The notes: generated by a model not told the origin, from the sequence alone. A DNA stretch of 64,000 nucleotides from Saccopteryx bilineata (GCF_036850765.1 NC_089494.1:53337809-53401808); one strand, 5' to 3'; shown: positions 11,916 through 23,528, counted from the stretch's first letter. Program-made: numbers and translations.

Positions 11916-12040
11916 CAGGGGGGAAGAGCAGGAAGCATCAACTCCCATATGTGCCTTGACCAGGCAAGCCCAGGGTTTCGAACTGGCGACCTCAGCATTT
12001 CCAGGTCAATGCTTTATCCACTGTGCCACCACAGGTCAGG
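11842..12040 (-). mobile_element. SINE-B, short form
   Basis: The head at the right end reads 'gcctgacctgtggtggcaca' on the minus strand. The 'cacatatgggagttgatgc' body, a long (GA)n tract (11876-11902) and a left A/T tail follow. The perfect 15-bp duplication cacaaattatctttt is at 11827-11841 and 12041-12055. The GA tract is a microsatellite grown from the SINE's pyrimidine-rich 3' region. Overlapping Arg/Glu-repeat open frames are artefacts of it. Confidence 0.96.
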
Positions 12041-12055
12041 CACAAATTATCTTTT

Positions 12056-12467
12056 AAGTGTAGAGTTTAATCCAAGATGCTACAAATAAAGTAATATAAT
12101 ATTTTTTATAAAGAATCTTAACTCTGCAAAAGAACTTGACAGATACACTTGAAAAGGAGCCTTTAATGTAATTGTAGGGGGTGAAGATTTAATGGTAGAT
12201 GATTTAACATACATCACTTTGTTAAAAAAAAGTATAATAAATTTGAAATCTGTTTGATAGTGCTACATTTACATCATAAGACAATATTGAATTCTATTTT
12301 CATGTCAATAAGAATTAAGTGGCAGAAGAGATCAGAGTTGCAGAGTTAAGGTTGACAATTTGTATTGTAATTCATGGATATGTCCATTTTCATTAATAAC
12401 AGTGGGAGTTGATGCTAACAGTGAATATTAAATGTCTTTCTTTTAAGTGATCATAAGGCAAGACAAC
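12056..12467. other. Unassigned non-coding sequence
   Basis: AT-rich, nothing recognised. Confidence 0.4.
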
Positions 12468-12809
12468 ATTTTTTTTTCCTTTTTCTTATTTTAGATTAGA
12501 GGAGGGAAGATAGTGAAGCAGACTTCCTCATGTTCCCCAACTGGTATATACCTGGCAACCCCATCTGAAGCCAATGCTTGAGTACAGAGCTATTTTTAGT
12601 GCCTGAAGCTGTGGAGCTTTGATAGAGCTATCTTCAGAGCCTGAGGCCATACTCAAACCAATTGATCTACTGGCTGTGGGAAGGGAAAAGAGAGAGAAGG
12701 AAGGCAGAGAAGCAGATGGTTACTTCTCCTATGTGCCCTGTTGGGGAACTGAACCTAAGACATCCATATGCCAAGCTGATACTCTATATACTAAGCCATG
12801 GGTCAGGGC
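12468..12809 (-). mobile_element. SINE-A, old copy
   Basis: Minus-strand order from the right: head 'gggccctgacccatggctta', decayed B-box, 'cacataggagaagtaaccat', the purine-rich 'gggaagggaaaagagagagaagg' tract and the body. The left end is T-rich. It is heavily diverged and lacks the CTCF-like blocks of young copies. No clear target duplication is visible. Confidence 0.8.
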
Positions 12810-12810
12810 C

Positions 12811-13104
12811 CAGATTTAGATATAAACTGTTTTACTGTTTTATATGAGTTAAATATAATTTTCTCACCGACTTTATCCAACTAACGTTTTTTTTTTTATT
12901 TCTCTTTGTTTTTCTTACCTTTTCAGTGTCAAATTTATATTTTAAATTTTTCTTCATCTCTCTAAACCATGTCAATCCTTTCTGAGCTCAGCTGAAATTT
13001 CATATTTTTCTTATAAACCTTTGGAAATAATACTCTTTATTTTATGAAATCTTACTATACTTAAAATATAATATTTTTTCTATATGATTTAATTTTATTT
13101 CTCC
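12811..13104. other. Unassigned AT-rich sequence
   Basis: Nothing recognised in this T-rich gap between the SINE and the inverted L1 segment. Confidence 0.4.
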
Positions 13105-13246
13105 GAACAAATTGTAATGCCTCCAGCTTTGTTCTTTTTCTCAAGTGCAATGCCTTCAGCTTGGTGTGATGCCTTAAGCTCTGTTATTTTGTTGTTATTT
13201 TTCAAGATTGTTTTCACTGTTCAGGGTCTTTTGTAGTTCCATATAA
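13105..13246 (-). mobile_element. Inverted 5' segment of an L1
   Basis: 'tgcctccagctttgttctttttctcaag' and 'ttcagggtcttttgtagttccatat' are reverse complements of L1 ORF2 near 'atatggaaccacaaaagaccc ... aacaaagctggaggcatcac'. This part of ORF2 normally lies upstream of the sense segment that starts at 13247. The head-to-head arrangement is the signature of a twin-primed L1 insertion. A short internal repeat ('tgatgccttcagcttggtgtgatgcctt') is also present. Confidence 0.75.
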
Positions 13247-14105
13247 AGTGGCCAATAGATCTGCCACTAATCTTCATTAGATATTTGCTCAACATCATTA
13301 ATTATCTGGGAAATGCAAATCAAAATCACAATAAGATATCATTTCACCTATTAGAATGGCTAATATTAAAAAAGCAAGAGATAACAAATGTTGCAGATGT
13401 GGAGAAAAGGGAATCCTCACATCACACACTGTTGATGGGGATATAAATTGGTACAGCTATTATAGAAAATTACATGATGGTTCCTCAAAATATTAAAAAT
13501 AGAACTACCATATGATCCAGCAAGGTAACTCCTAAGTATAGTTGAAGGAAATGAAATCATTATCTCAAAGAGATAACTGCACTCTCATGTTAACTGCAGC
13601 ATTATTCACAATGACCAAGATGAGAAAACAGTCTAAATGTCCTTTTGTGGATAAAGAAAATGTGATACACACACATATGCACACACGCGCGCACACACAC
13701 ACACAAAGGGATATTACTCAGCCATAGAAAAGAAGGGAAATCTGCCATTTATGACAACATAGATGAAACTGGAGTCCATTATGCTAAGTGAAATATGCTA
13801 GACAGAAAATGAAAAACACTGTATGGTATCACTTACATGTAGAATTTAACAAGAAGCAAATTTTATGGAAAAGAACTGAATAGTGGAAGATGTAAGCATT
13901 ATAAGAAGAGTAAGTTCAGCATGGTGACTATAGTTAATAATAGGATATTATGTATTTGAAAGTTGCTGAGAATAGATCTTAAGTGTTCTCACCACACACA
14001 CACAAAAGCTGTGTGAGTTATGGATGTGTTAATTATCTAGATCTTGTTAATCCTATACAATGTATATATGTATTAAATATATGATTAAGTTTATAAATAA
14101 TTATT
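13247..14105 (+). mobile_element. L1 ORF2 C-terminal part and 3' UTR
   Basis: It starts 'gtggccaatagat ... tgctcaacatcattaattatc' and follows the L1 order: 'gggaaatgcaaatcaaaatcacaataagatatc', 'gatgtggagaaaaggg', 'agaactaccatatgatccagcaa', 'cagcattattcacaatgaccaaga'. Then comes the 'gaaatatgctagacagaaaatgaaaaacactgtatggtatcac' 3' region. Many stops and frameshifts make it dead. A (CA)n/(CG) microsatellite at about 13668-13704 lies in the part matching 'atgtggtatatatatacaatgg'. Confidence 0.9.
13668..13704. repeat. (CA)n microsatellite inside L1
   Basis: acacacacatatgcacacacgcgcgcacacacacacac. It is located where L1 often has a (TA)n/(CA)n-prone segment. Confidence 0.9.
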
Positions 14106-14639
14106 TAACAACTGTGTGTGGGGGGAACAAAATATTTGTGGAAATTGGATAGACATAGAGGAAGAAAAGAGAGTCTAGGTAGCAACAAACAGAATAATAA
14201 TAGGCAGTGTGAGATAACCTCATGAAATTTCAGAGGGGGGACCTAGGAAGGGAATTAATTGTACATGAGGCAGGAAGAGGAGTTGGGACAGGAATGAGTA
14301 TGAACAATTCTGAATTTTTATCATGTTGGTGGTAAGTAACAATTAATTAATAATTACCTTTATGGTGAGTTTCAGTAATTAAGCTATGGAAACTTCAAAT
14401 TTATCAAACATAGTCCCTCACTTTTAAGTATTTTTTTCTGAAATGTCATTTACAAAATTTGTTAATTTTAAGACTTTAATTATTAACTTATGCAAAAGGT
14501 TATATTTTGTCTTTTAGGGAATTGTCCACTCAAATCTACTATGGCTGACTATATGAGAGTCTGAGAACAAAAGAACCTAGATGTTAAATTAATAAAAATG
14601 TGTTTTTGAAATATTTTGTCCAAAAAGATATTATCCCTA
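14106..14639. other. Unassigned non-coding sequence
   Basis: AT-rich with no recognised feature. It may include further L1 3' UTR remnants near 14100-14180. Confidence 0.35.
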
Positions 14640-15060
14640 ATATTTAGCTTTAGCTTCTTTTTTTTTTTTTGTAGTAAACTAAGCTTGTGTGTCTTCTAGT
14701 TTTTGATGCAGCATTAGTATACAAGTTAATCACAAGTAGTGGCTTAAAACAGCACCCATTTTTCAGCTCAAAGTTCTATATAGGTCCAAAGTTAAAGCAT
14801 ACTAGAGTGGGTTGATGCTTAGAGTAGCACAGGAATGAGATCAAGGTGTCTGCCAGGCTGGGTTGTCATCAGGAGGCTCTGGGAAAGAATCCACTTCCAA
14901 GTTCATTCTTAGCGTTGGCAGAATTTAGTTTTTTGCAGCTGTGAGACTGAAGTTCTAAGATTCTGGTGCATCCTGAAGTGCTCTTCCTTGCACTTGAAGA
15001 AACTGGTCCTGGCCCTGCTAGGTTTATCCAGCAGTATGATCATTACTTTGCTCAATAACC
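14640..15060. repeat. Probable ancient interspersed repeat, family unassigned
   Basis: 'gtggcttaaaacagcacccatttttcagctcaaagttct ... gatcaaggtgtctgccaggctgggttgtcatcaggaggctctggg' closely follows a common mammalian repeat with the phrases 'gtggcttaaaacaacagaaatttatt ... tcaaggtgtcagcagggctg ... ggaggctct'. I recognise the pattern but cannot name the family or strand with confidence. Confidence 0.5.
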
Positions 15061-17159
15061 AAGATTCTGATTAGCTTGTAAGTTATATTCTGTAAGTTTC
15101 CATCAATGACTTATAATTATTCAAAATATAAAGAAAGAAATTTCCCAATTAAAAATTCATAAATGATTATTAAAACAGTCTTCTGTTCATTTATTAACAA
15201 GAAGATAAAAGATAAAGTTACTTAAAGGCAAATGTTATTATTTTTCCAAAATGACACTTTTTAGAAGTATCCTTGGATATTTTTTTAAAAAATATCCAAA
15301 ATAACTTTTTAATAATTTGTTTGTATTTGGTATAAAACTAGGACACATGCTATGTTCTTAAAATGAGTAAGATGTGTCATACTGACATGAATAGGTGGAG
15401 GTGATTGTCTATTCTACTTGGACAGGAGGAAAAGAAAATGTGGAAAGTGTAAAGAGGAGCTGAGTCTTCTTAGATGAATTGGTACTGAAGGGCATGAATA
15501 AAAGCAGAGACACGTACTAAAGCAAGGGGCTAGAGTGGAAAACAGAAAGGAGGGTGTGCAGGAAGAGAAAAAAGAAAAAGAAAAAAACAATCAGAGTTTG
15601 GTGGGTCTTGTCTGCAATGTCATAATGACAGTGGTTTAGAATCTTTAATTTTGCCTGTGAATAGCAGCAAAAGAAGGCACTCATTCAAGTCCCAGGAACA
15701 TCACAAATAGAATAAAGATCTTTATCCTGGCAGAATCCAAACCTACTACTTTAGACCAATGAAAATGATCCTGATGAATATCCATTTTTGGAAAGAAAAT
15801 ATATTTCATAAATAATACGTGGCTAACTTTGTCTGTGAGGTAAAGCGGTTCTGGTTAACACTTTGTGCTTAACCTTTATTTTATATTGTTACTGTACATT
15901 TCTTTCCACTTAACCTTCACAGATAGATGATTTTATTTCCTCCATTTGCAGGATTATTTAGCTCTGCAAAATCCTTGCCAGTGAGCATTGCTTTATTCCT
16001 GTTTGTGCTGTTAAAGTTCAGCCAGATGGAACTATTCCAAAGCTCTTATTCCTGTCAGGCATTTGAACAGCTGGGATTGTGTAGTTTCTGAGTTGGAAGG
16101 AAAAGATCTGTAGGGCTCATGTCAGCAAGGGCCATGAGCCCTCATGATCTCTCTCAGTAGCTTTATATTCACATAGTTCACTTGGAAAAGACTAACATCT
16201 ATATTTGTGCCAGGGTTGAAGAGATACTGAGAAGGAATTGCATCTGATATTTGGCTTTTAACACTTCCGGACACACGTAACTGCTTTATTAAAACCATTT
16301 TTGAAAAGTTGTAATTATGTCATTATTTTATCTTGCAAAGTCATTTGGCATGAAGCATAGATTTAAGTAGTTCTAGGGTGGATTCTTTTTTTTGGAAGGA
16401 GTTGAGTTTCATCATGTTCAAGTTAGATCACTAAGTGGAAGATAATTAAGACAAATTGGTGTTGATGTAGCATGTGAGATATAGCACAAAGATTAAGTAG
16501 GTTTCAAAAAGTGTTCTTTACACTATTAAAAATAATAGAGCTTGCTATTTTAAATTATGGAGGTAGTTATTATGGGATTTACAATGCCTTTTCTGTTCTC
16601 ATTTTTAATGGCTTAATATTTATAAAAACTAACTTTAAATGTTCTGTGAACATAAATTTCAACTTGTTGCATGTCTTTTGTGGGTCATGCTGAAAGTCTC
16701 AGCAAATGCTATGTTAGATTAGATTACTCAGTTTTGATGCAGTTAAAGCCATGCTAAAATAGTAATAATCTTTAAAACTTTGAAAATATTAGACAATACA
16801 AGTATTATATGGTAAAGAGTTGTAATAACAAAAAATACAAGATTTTCATAGTAATATAATTTTGATTAGAGATGAAGTGAGATTTGTAGTTTGAGAGCCC
16901 TTTGAATAATAGAATGAATGACATCTGAGACACATATGGTAGCATTTTATTTGAACAGCTTATTTGTTATGATTTGGAGTTTATTACAGAATTATATAAT
17001 GTTAAGCTTTTAAAAGTAACATGCAAATAACTCTAAGTATAACATATGAAATTCCTTCAATAATTACTTTTCTCCAAGTTATTTGAAAAATTATTACCTT
17101 GACAAAAAAAAAAATTAGAATAGGTAGGGACTCCTAGAAATCTTGGTTCCAATTTCAAT
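15061..17159. other. Long unassigned non-coding stretch
   Basis: About 2.1 kb of AT-rich sequence. I see no gene, SINE or L1. 15870-16100 is mildly GC-richer ('cttaaccttcacagatagatgattttatttcctccatttgcaggat') and may hold an antisense MIR/L2 trace. The open frame at 16511-16693 is not supported as coding. Confidence 0.4.
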
Positions 17160-18780
17160 TCTTTTTTATTAATTGAGGCATAATTTATGCATAGTAAGAC
17201 ACAGATTATAAATATTTACTTCAATCAAATTTGACAGTGTTGACACATAAAACCATAAATACAAATAAAATATTGAACATTTTATCTCTCCAAAATATCC
17301 TCATGGCCCAGTTAATAATGGTAACACTCCTCCCCACCATGACCCGAAGGTAACCTCTGTTCCAATTTATATTACCTTATTTTGGTGTTGCCTGCTCTAG
17401 AATTTCATATAAACGAAATTACCCACTCTTTTGTTTCAGGCTACTTTAGTTAAACATAATATTTTTGAGGTTCATCCCTGTTGTTTTTTTGTATTAGTAC
17501 TTGATTTAAAAAAAAATAAATTTCTAAGTAGAATTTCATTGCATAAAAATAACACAATTTGTTCATAAATTTTCCTGTTGTGAACATGTGGGTTGTTTCT
17601 ATTTGGGGAAATTATGAGTAAAGCTAATATAGACAGTCTTGTACTTTTTTCTGAACACATGTTTTTATTTCCCTCAGTAAATACCAAGGAGTGGAATTAC
17701 TGGGTCACAACGAGGTTGTATATTTAACTTTATGAAAAACTGCTAAACTCATTTCCAAAGTGGTACCACAAATTTTCACTTTCCCTGGAACACCAGAGTT
17801 CTACTTGCTTTACTTTCTTATCAACAGTTGGTTAGAGATTTTATCCTGTTCTAGTGGGTTCAAAATGATAACTCTAGTTCATTTGTATTTCCCTGATGAC
17901 TGTAATAACACTAAACATCTTTTTATATGCTTATTGACCATTTGTATATATTCTTTTTTGAAGTGCTTAATCTAGTGTTTTGCCTTTAAATTGGATTGTT
18001 TTCTGTTTATTGTGGATTTGTAGGGGGTCATTATATATCCTCTATGTCTTTTGCCAGATACATATTTGATAAATATTTTTGTCTAGTCTGTGACTTGCCT
18101 TTTCATTTCCTTCATGGTATTTTTTTGGTGTCTTTTTTTTTTTTTTTTTTTTTCATTTTTCTGAAGCTAGAAACAGGGAGAGACAGTCAGACAGACTCCC
18201 GCATGCGCCCGACCGGGATCCACCCAGCACGCCCACCATGGGGCGATGCTCTGCCCATCCTGGGCGTCGCCATGTTGCGACCAGAGCCACTCTAGCGCCT
18301 GAGGCAGAGGCCACAGAGCCATCCCCAGCGCCCGGGCCATTTTGCTCCAATGGAGCCTTGGCTGCGGGAGGGGAAGAGAGAGACAGAGAGGAAAGCGCGG
18401 CGGAGGGGTGGAGAAGCAAATGGGCGCTTCTCCTGTGTGCCCTGGCCGGGAATCGAACTTTTTTGGTGTCTTTTGAGGAACAGATGTTTAATTATAATAT
18501 TTAACTTTTATTAATTTTTTCCTGTATGGTTAGTGCCTTTTGTGTCCCAAGAAATTTTTGCTTCAACTGAGGTCACAGAGATATTTTTTGTTTTCTTCTA
18601 TAACCTTTATCATTTTATCATTTATGTGTAAGTTTTGGATTTACTTGAATTATTTTTTGTGTATGATATGAGATAGGAATAAAGTTTATGTTTTCCATGT
18701 AGATATCCAGGTGTTCCTGATTATTTTTATCATAAAGTCTGTTACATCAATCTTTGAGGGTTGTCTATTTTAATTTGATA
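17160..18780 (-). mobile_element. Ancient L1 (L1M-type), antisense, interrupted by a SINE
   Basis: The plus strand shows the classic antisense L1 order. First 'aattgaggcataatttatgcatag' (3' UTR end), 'ccctgttgtttttttgtattag', 'ataccaaggagtggaattactgggtcaca', 'ttccaaagtggtacca', 'gatttccctgatgact'. Then 'ttgccagatacatatttgataaatatttttgtctagtctgtgacttgcc', 'gtcttttgaggaacagatg' and 'gtatgatatgagataggaataaag'. This covers the 3' UTR and the 3' part of ORF2. It is heavily mutated. A SINE-A copy at 18137-18458 splits it, so the L1 is the older element. Confidence 0.92.
18137..18458 (-). mobile_element. SINE-A, young, 5'-truncated
   Basis: Minus-strand SINE-A with tail and 'catttttctgaagctagaaacagg' 3' end at the left. 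Its right end stops at 'cctggccgggaatcgaac', inside the B-box, so the A-box and most of the tRNA head are missing. The perfect 16-bp duplication ttttttggtgtctttt (18121-18136 and 18459-18474) proves it inserted already truncated. Its body is otherwise close to the full-length young copies, with one deletion of about 20 bp in the 'cccaccagggg' region. The broken Pol III promoter means it cannot be a source copy. Confidence 0.97.
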
Positions 18781-19419
18781 CATGAATAAATGTGCATACA
18801 AAACCATCACATAAGAAAGACAATATTAAGTATATGCTTAATTATTATTCATTAGCCTTTTATGTGGATTTGTGTACCTAACTAAATTTAAAGTTTTTGT
18901 ACACATTTATACTCTCTTTAATATTTCTCCACCATTCCCAAATACTTAGTAAATATTTATTGATTGAATGATTGACTAATTAAGGTGGGGGACCCATTAA
19001 CATGTATTAATTTTTGTCCTTTTCTATTTACCATATACCTGTCAAGTCTATTTAAATAGTTTCACATGATTGGTAATTCAATGCAGTCATTCAGTGAAAA
19101 TGTAATTTCTTTTTCTATGCTTTTAATATTTCCTCTTGCTTTCTTATCTTACTTCTCCCTGAAGTATTAGCTCTTACATGTATTTTTAAAACTTGGTCTT
19201 TCCTCTAATTCTTTCTTCACTACCTTCAAACAAGTTCAAGTATGGGAAAAAACCTACTCTGTTTTCAACTTTGTTACTTTCCAGGTACTACCATTTATCT
19301 TTCTTCATTCTTTGCCTTCTGTTTCTCAGATACAATTCTTTCATATATTGCTAGAGGTCTGAGGCTCTTCCTATGAGAAATTTGGGTTTTCACTTCAAGG
19401 AACATATATGAATTATTAT
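18781..19419. other. Mostly unassigned, with a possible L2 tail
   Basis: No gene. 18950-18985 reads 'tagtaaatatttattgattgaatgattgac', which resembles the L2/MIR 3' end 'agtaaatatttgttgaatgaatga' on the plus strand, preceded by decayed sequence from about 18880. Confidence 0.45.
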
Positions 19420-19482
19420 TATTTCACCCATCTGGGTGATTAAGATGTTAAAACCAAGGTCCACCAGTTTGAGAACTGCCCT
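19420..19482 (+). mobile_element. Possible MER5-like fragment
   Basis: 'catctgggtgattaagatgttaaaaccaaggtccaccagtttgagaactgcc' fits the right end of MER5-type hAT elements (ccaggtgattctgatgcac ... gtttgagaaccactg). It is short and the left half is missing or unrecognisable. Confidence 0.45.
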
Positions 19483-22209
19483 TGAAATTTGCTTTTATTT
19501 CACCATGACCAAATGATACCATAATGATTAGTTTATTCAAGTTCTCAAACAAAGAGTGTGACTTTACTAATAGATTGTGAAAGAAGTAATGGCTGTTGAT
19601 TTTTTGTCCCTTCTCTTCCCTCCTCCTTTATCAATTCATTGTCATTTGGGTTTGCCTTCTACCTTTGTATTAAAATTGTAAATTGCTCTCTTGACAGTGA
19701 TCACACCAGGCTGGGCCACACTGAGGCTTACCCCCTTGAAAAGCAGGTGGGATGGTAATTGCTCCCTATTAAATTCAAGATGCATGATCTGAGTAGCTAG
19801 CTGTTGTGATGTTTTGGTTTTTTTTCTTGTCTTGTGGATTGGTGCTCTGTGAGTGGATGAAACAGCCAAACTTCAGTGATACCTCCTTTTCACTACATGA
19901 TGTCCTAGCCCACAAGAATTGGGCTTTTGTCTTAGTCCCTTTCCATTAGTAATGAGTAGATTCCTGGCCTGATGCTATTCCCACCCTCAATCCCTGTCTT
20001 TATGAAATCCTGGCTTCTGAACTGTCATGTCCAGTGTCTCCTCTGTCCAGGAAATATGCTTCTTGTTAGATTTTGAGCATTTTCTTTTTATGGGAACACT
20101 CCCAGGTGATAACCCTTGACCTGCCTTACTCTTGATCATTCAGTACATTTCTGAATTCCTCTGTATCTTGCCCTGCTGCTCACATTAATTCTCCAGTATG
20201 ACTAGCTTATGAATTTGGATCTGAGATTGTGTTACTGCACATTCTTAGACATTGTACCTTCTACTCTTCAGAGCCAAATCATAGGGTGAACTCTGTATCT
20301 CTAATTGCCATTCTGCCTGGCCTTGGATTCCTCACTAATTCAGAAACTTGTGCCTCCTTTGTACTGGAGGAACTGCTAGGAGACCAGCATATAAAAGTGT
20401 TATTTAATTCTTTGTCATCACTATTTTAACATCATTACTATTTCATATATTTCATAGCATCTGCTGAGAGAGACTCTGTTGGGAGAATTTGCTTATACTT
20501 TTATTTGTAGCCATTGGCATCTTGTCTCTGTGAGGTCTCCTCCCAGCTCCCTCTGTTCTGTTAATAATAAACTTTTATCAGAATACGTTTTTTGCCTCAG
20601 AAGACCTGATAGCCATATTTAAAAATAACATTTCAAATAAAATATTGCTTGGAGAAATTTCTTCTGCTTTTCATCTCTTAACAAAACACAGATCAGCAGA
20701 GCCTTGATCGGAACTGATGCCTATAGGTATTAAAAGAATAATTTAATATGGAAGAAATTTATATTTAAAAAATATAAATGCATATTTTATAAGCAACATT
20801 TCTATAAACTTTTTCTGAGAAACTGTTGTTCTAATGTTTTTCAATGATTTTAGAATCAAGTGATATTAAGTTGTGATTCTACCCAGCTGCTACTTTGGAT
20901 AGCCAAAGACTTTCTGCCTAGCCTATACCTCTCTGGGGAAGTTTTTTCTTTTGTATTTCTCACATGTGTTAATTCATCCCACTTGAGTCATTCCCCCTTT
21001 CATCTGCACTTCATGGTAAGCCTTACAAGCCTTTACACATTTTTTCCTCTTTTTTTTCTTGATCTTTGTTGGAGAATTCCTAGAGACTCTTGAACAATAC
21101 TAACTTCAGTATCCTCAGTAATAATCCATTAGACAGATTCTTAATGTCTATTTAATGACTTCTTCACGATTTCAGTAGTACATTCCCATGGTGCTGTCCT
21201 TGAGGTCTTGAATTTTGAAAGCCCCTTTATGACCACAATATTCTTTCTATCTTTTCAAAATGGTTCCTTGCTGATTGTAATTCTTTCTCCCAGTTTGTCA
21301 TTCATTCTGGGCTTTCCTTATGTTTCTAACCTGTTTGGAGCTCATTTTAATTCTTCTTAACAGCAGTCTCACTTGAAACAACAGTCTTGTCACCTTCTTT
21401 GGGTTCAGTTTTGTCTACTCTCACCTCAATCCTCAGCATTCTCTACACTTGCTCCTGACCCTAGCGGTGCTCAATAAAGATCTTCTGACATTGTTGTCAG
21501 TCATCTTTAAAGAAAATATCCAGTCACAGTCAGCCCTTCTCAACTCCTATCTTCTCAATTCCTAAGCAGTCTTGTACACAGTTCATATCTGCTCACCAAC
21601 TCCTGGAAGTCTTTCCATAAAAACTCAACCTTGCACTCAACAAACCATCTACTGTCACACTTTCAAGAAACTAGAGTCCAGCAGACAAGAACCTATTAAT
21701 TTACATATGTCCATATGTCTCTATCTCAAAGTTGATACATTAATTAGCCATTCTTTCTCTTATCTCAGAGAAAAAAACTCATCTCTAGATTTTTTTTTTC
21801 ATTTGCCTTCAGACATAATTTAAATCACTGTATCTTTTTTTTTTTTTTTTTTTTTTGGTATCACAGCAATTTAGCTTTAGTTCTTACCATATTAACGGAA
21901 CTGCTCCAGGGTCTACAGGCATTAGACCAAAGGACCAAAGTTTGGTTTCAGGTCCCCTTTTCTTCTCATCTCTCTTGAACATGCTGCAAGATTCATTCCT
22001 GCTGATAATTTCTCCAACAAATGTTCTGCTTCCTTTATAACAATCCAGAGACCTGAAATTCACTTTAATTAATCTCGGTAAAGATGCAGCTACCATGAGG
22101 TATCCCTTTCTTTATTTTTTAATAAATACTTTATTAAATTGGAAAAGGATCCATTTACTTATTATTACTAGAGCTATATTTTGGGCAGTTAAGCAATTCT
22201 ATTTTAAAT
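19483..22209. other. Long unassigned stretch, moderately GC-richer
   Basis: About 2.7 kb with no supported exon. 19600-21700 is less AT-rich than the surroundings. 20380-20640 has a TATA-like 'catataaaag' (20388) and a polyadenylation-like 'aataataaactttt' (about 20563), so an old plus-strand LTR is possible but unproven. A T run at 21834-21856 may be a retrotransposon tail. No domain was recognised in open frames at 19642-19869, 20229-20429, 20860-21093, 21572-21823 or 21855-22096. Confidence 0.4.
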
Positions 22210-22219
22210 AGGCTCAACT

Positions 22220-22480
22220 ACTAAGAGACATGGACAAGAGTGTGGTGGTTACCAGGGGTGGGGGGAGGGAGGACATGGGAGGGAGGGAGGGAGAGAGTTA
22301 GGGGGAGGGGGAGGGGCACAGAGAACTAGATAGAGGGTGGCGGAGGACAATCTGACTTTGAGCGAGGGGTATGCAACATAATTTAATGACAAAATAACCT
22401 AGACATGTTTTCTTTGAATATATGTACCCTGATTTACTAATGTCATCCCATTACCATTAATAAAAATTTATAAAAAAAAA
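22220..22480 (+). mobile_element. Young 5'-truncated L1 3' end
   Basis: It starts in the G-rich 3' UTR ('gagtgtggtggttaccagggg', then ggggagggagg tracts). It continues 'gggtatgcaacataatttaatgacaaaataacc ... gtaccctgatttactaatgtc' and ends in an A tail. The perfect 10-bp duplication aggctcaact is at 22210-22219 and 22481-22490. It is only 261 bp long with no coding. The intact duplication and tail indicate a fairly recent insertion. Confidence 0.93.
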
Positions 22481-22584
22481 AGGCTCAACTTAATTTTAGT
22501 TTACATCCTCCAAATTTAAATAGATTTTAATGAAGTGAAACAATAACTAAACACATGTGATAAGAAGCTATTATGTAAGAAAGT

Positions 22585-22655
22585 GTACCACCTGAAACCT
22601 GTGTAATTTTGTTAACCATTGTCACTCCAATAAATTCAATAAAAAGAAAAAAAAA
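22585..22655 (+). mobile_element. L1 3'-end fragment
   Basis: 'gtaccacctgaaacctgtgtaattttgttaaccattgtcactccaataaattcaataaaaag' is a known L1 3' terminus with A-rich tail. The 5' edge is unclear and may extend left to about 22540. Confidence 0.8.
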
Positions 22656-23049
22656 GTATTGAGACAATTAGCTTTATAATCATGTACATTGGTTTGGGCT
22701 GTGAAAGAAGAAAATGGAGCTACTGAGTTGGCACACTGGCTAGGTGTCTATTGGGGCTGCAGACGAGGGTCGAGACAGACAGAAAGTCGAGTTAGAAAAG
22801 AATACTAAGCATCCCGACAAATGAGGTGCTCAAATGGATTAAATCTAGGATAGACAGTTGAGGAAAGAACCCATTGATAGAAAATGACTTCTGCTTGATC
22901 TGACATCCAAAATGATTTTGGGATTGTTTAAACAATTCCTTATCTGATTCTGACTCTTGACTACCAGGCTTGTAGAGGAACCAAACTATGCTACTCTTTT
23001 AGATAAAAACACAACACAGTCTTTTCCACATAGAGAAATAATGTAGTTT
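22656..23049. other. Unassigned non-coding sequence
   Basis: No recognised feature. Confidence 0.4.
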
Positions 23050-23240
23050 GAGATAATGATGTAAAGCAGCTACCATTTAATGAGTGTTTTTGAGAGGCAG
23101 GGTGGGGCTGCAAGGAAGGAATTTATTATCTTCGATTTTCAGATATAAAAAAATGAAGCTCAGAGAATTTAGGTAATAGTTCATTCCTCTCAGCTGGAAG
23201 ATAGAACTGTTCTCCAAGCTGCCGAATCTAAACTGCTGCT
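23050..23240 (-). repeat. MIR SINE relic
   Basis: The antisense MIR order 'cttcgattttcagatataaaaaaatgaagctcagagaatttaggtaatag' is present, after 'gcagctaccatttaatgagtg', which matches the antisense MIR/L2 end 'atagctaacatttattgagcg'. Confidence 0.7.
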
Positions 23241-23264
23241 TTTCCTCTTCCTCATGGTGTGTGA

Positions 23265-23395
23265 AGCTAGATTCAGCAGCAGAGACTCTGATTCCAGTCC
23301 TATACTTCTATTATTTAATCATGTAACAACAGATGAGCCATTTAATCTCTCTTAGCCTCAGTACAATCTTTTGTTAAACTAATAAATAAGTAAAT
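23265..23395 (+). repeat. MIR SINE relic
   Basis: 'gcagagactctgattccagtcctatac ... aacagatgagccatttaatctctcttagcctcagtacaatc' matches the sense MIR '...gagtcctggttc...tgtgtgaccttgggcaagtcacttaacctctctgagcctcagttt'. Confidence 0.7.
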
Positions 23396-23403
23396 AATAA
23401 TTA

Positions 23404-23528
23404 AATGATGCCTGACTTGGGGTGGCACAGTGGATATAGCATTGACCCAGAATGCTGAAGTCCTACTGGTTTGAAACCCTGAGGTCTCTGGCTCTGAGTG
23501 CAGGCTTGTCAGCATGAGTTGGGGGGAG
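23404..23528 (+). mobile_element. SINE-B, left half (interrupted)
   Basis: Sense head 'gcctgacttggggtggcaca', B-box-like 'actggtttgaaacc' and the first body units ('gaggtctctggctctgagtgcaggcttg'). The sequence stops abruptly near 23528 and resumes at 24197, so a single long-form SINE-B was split by the LTR-like insertion. Confidence 0.85.

Noticed and set aside
17472..17687. 71-residue minus-strand frame in the antisense L1
   Set aside because: Decayed L1 ORF2/3' UTR sequence with stops on both sides; not an intact product.
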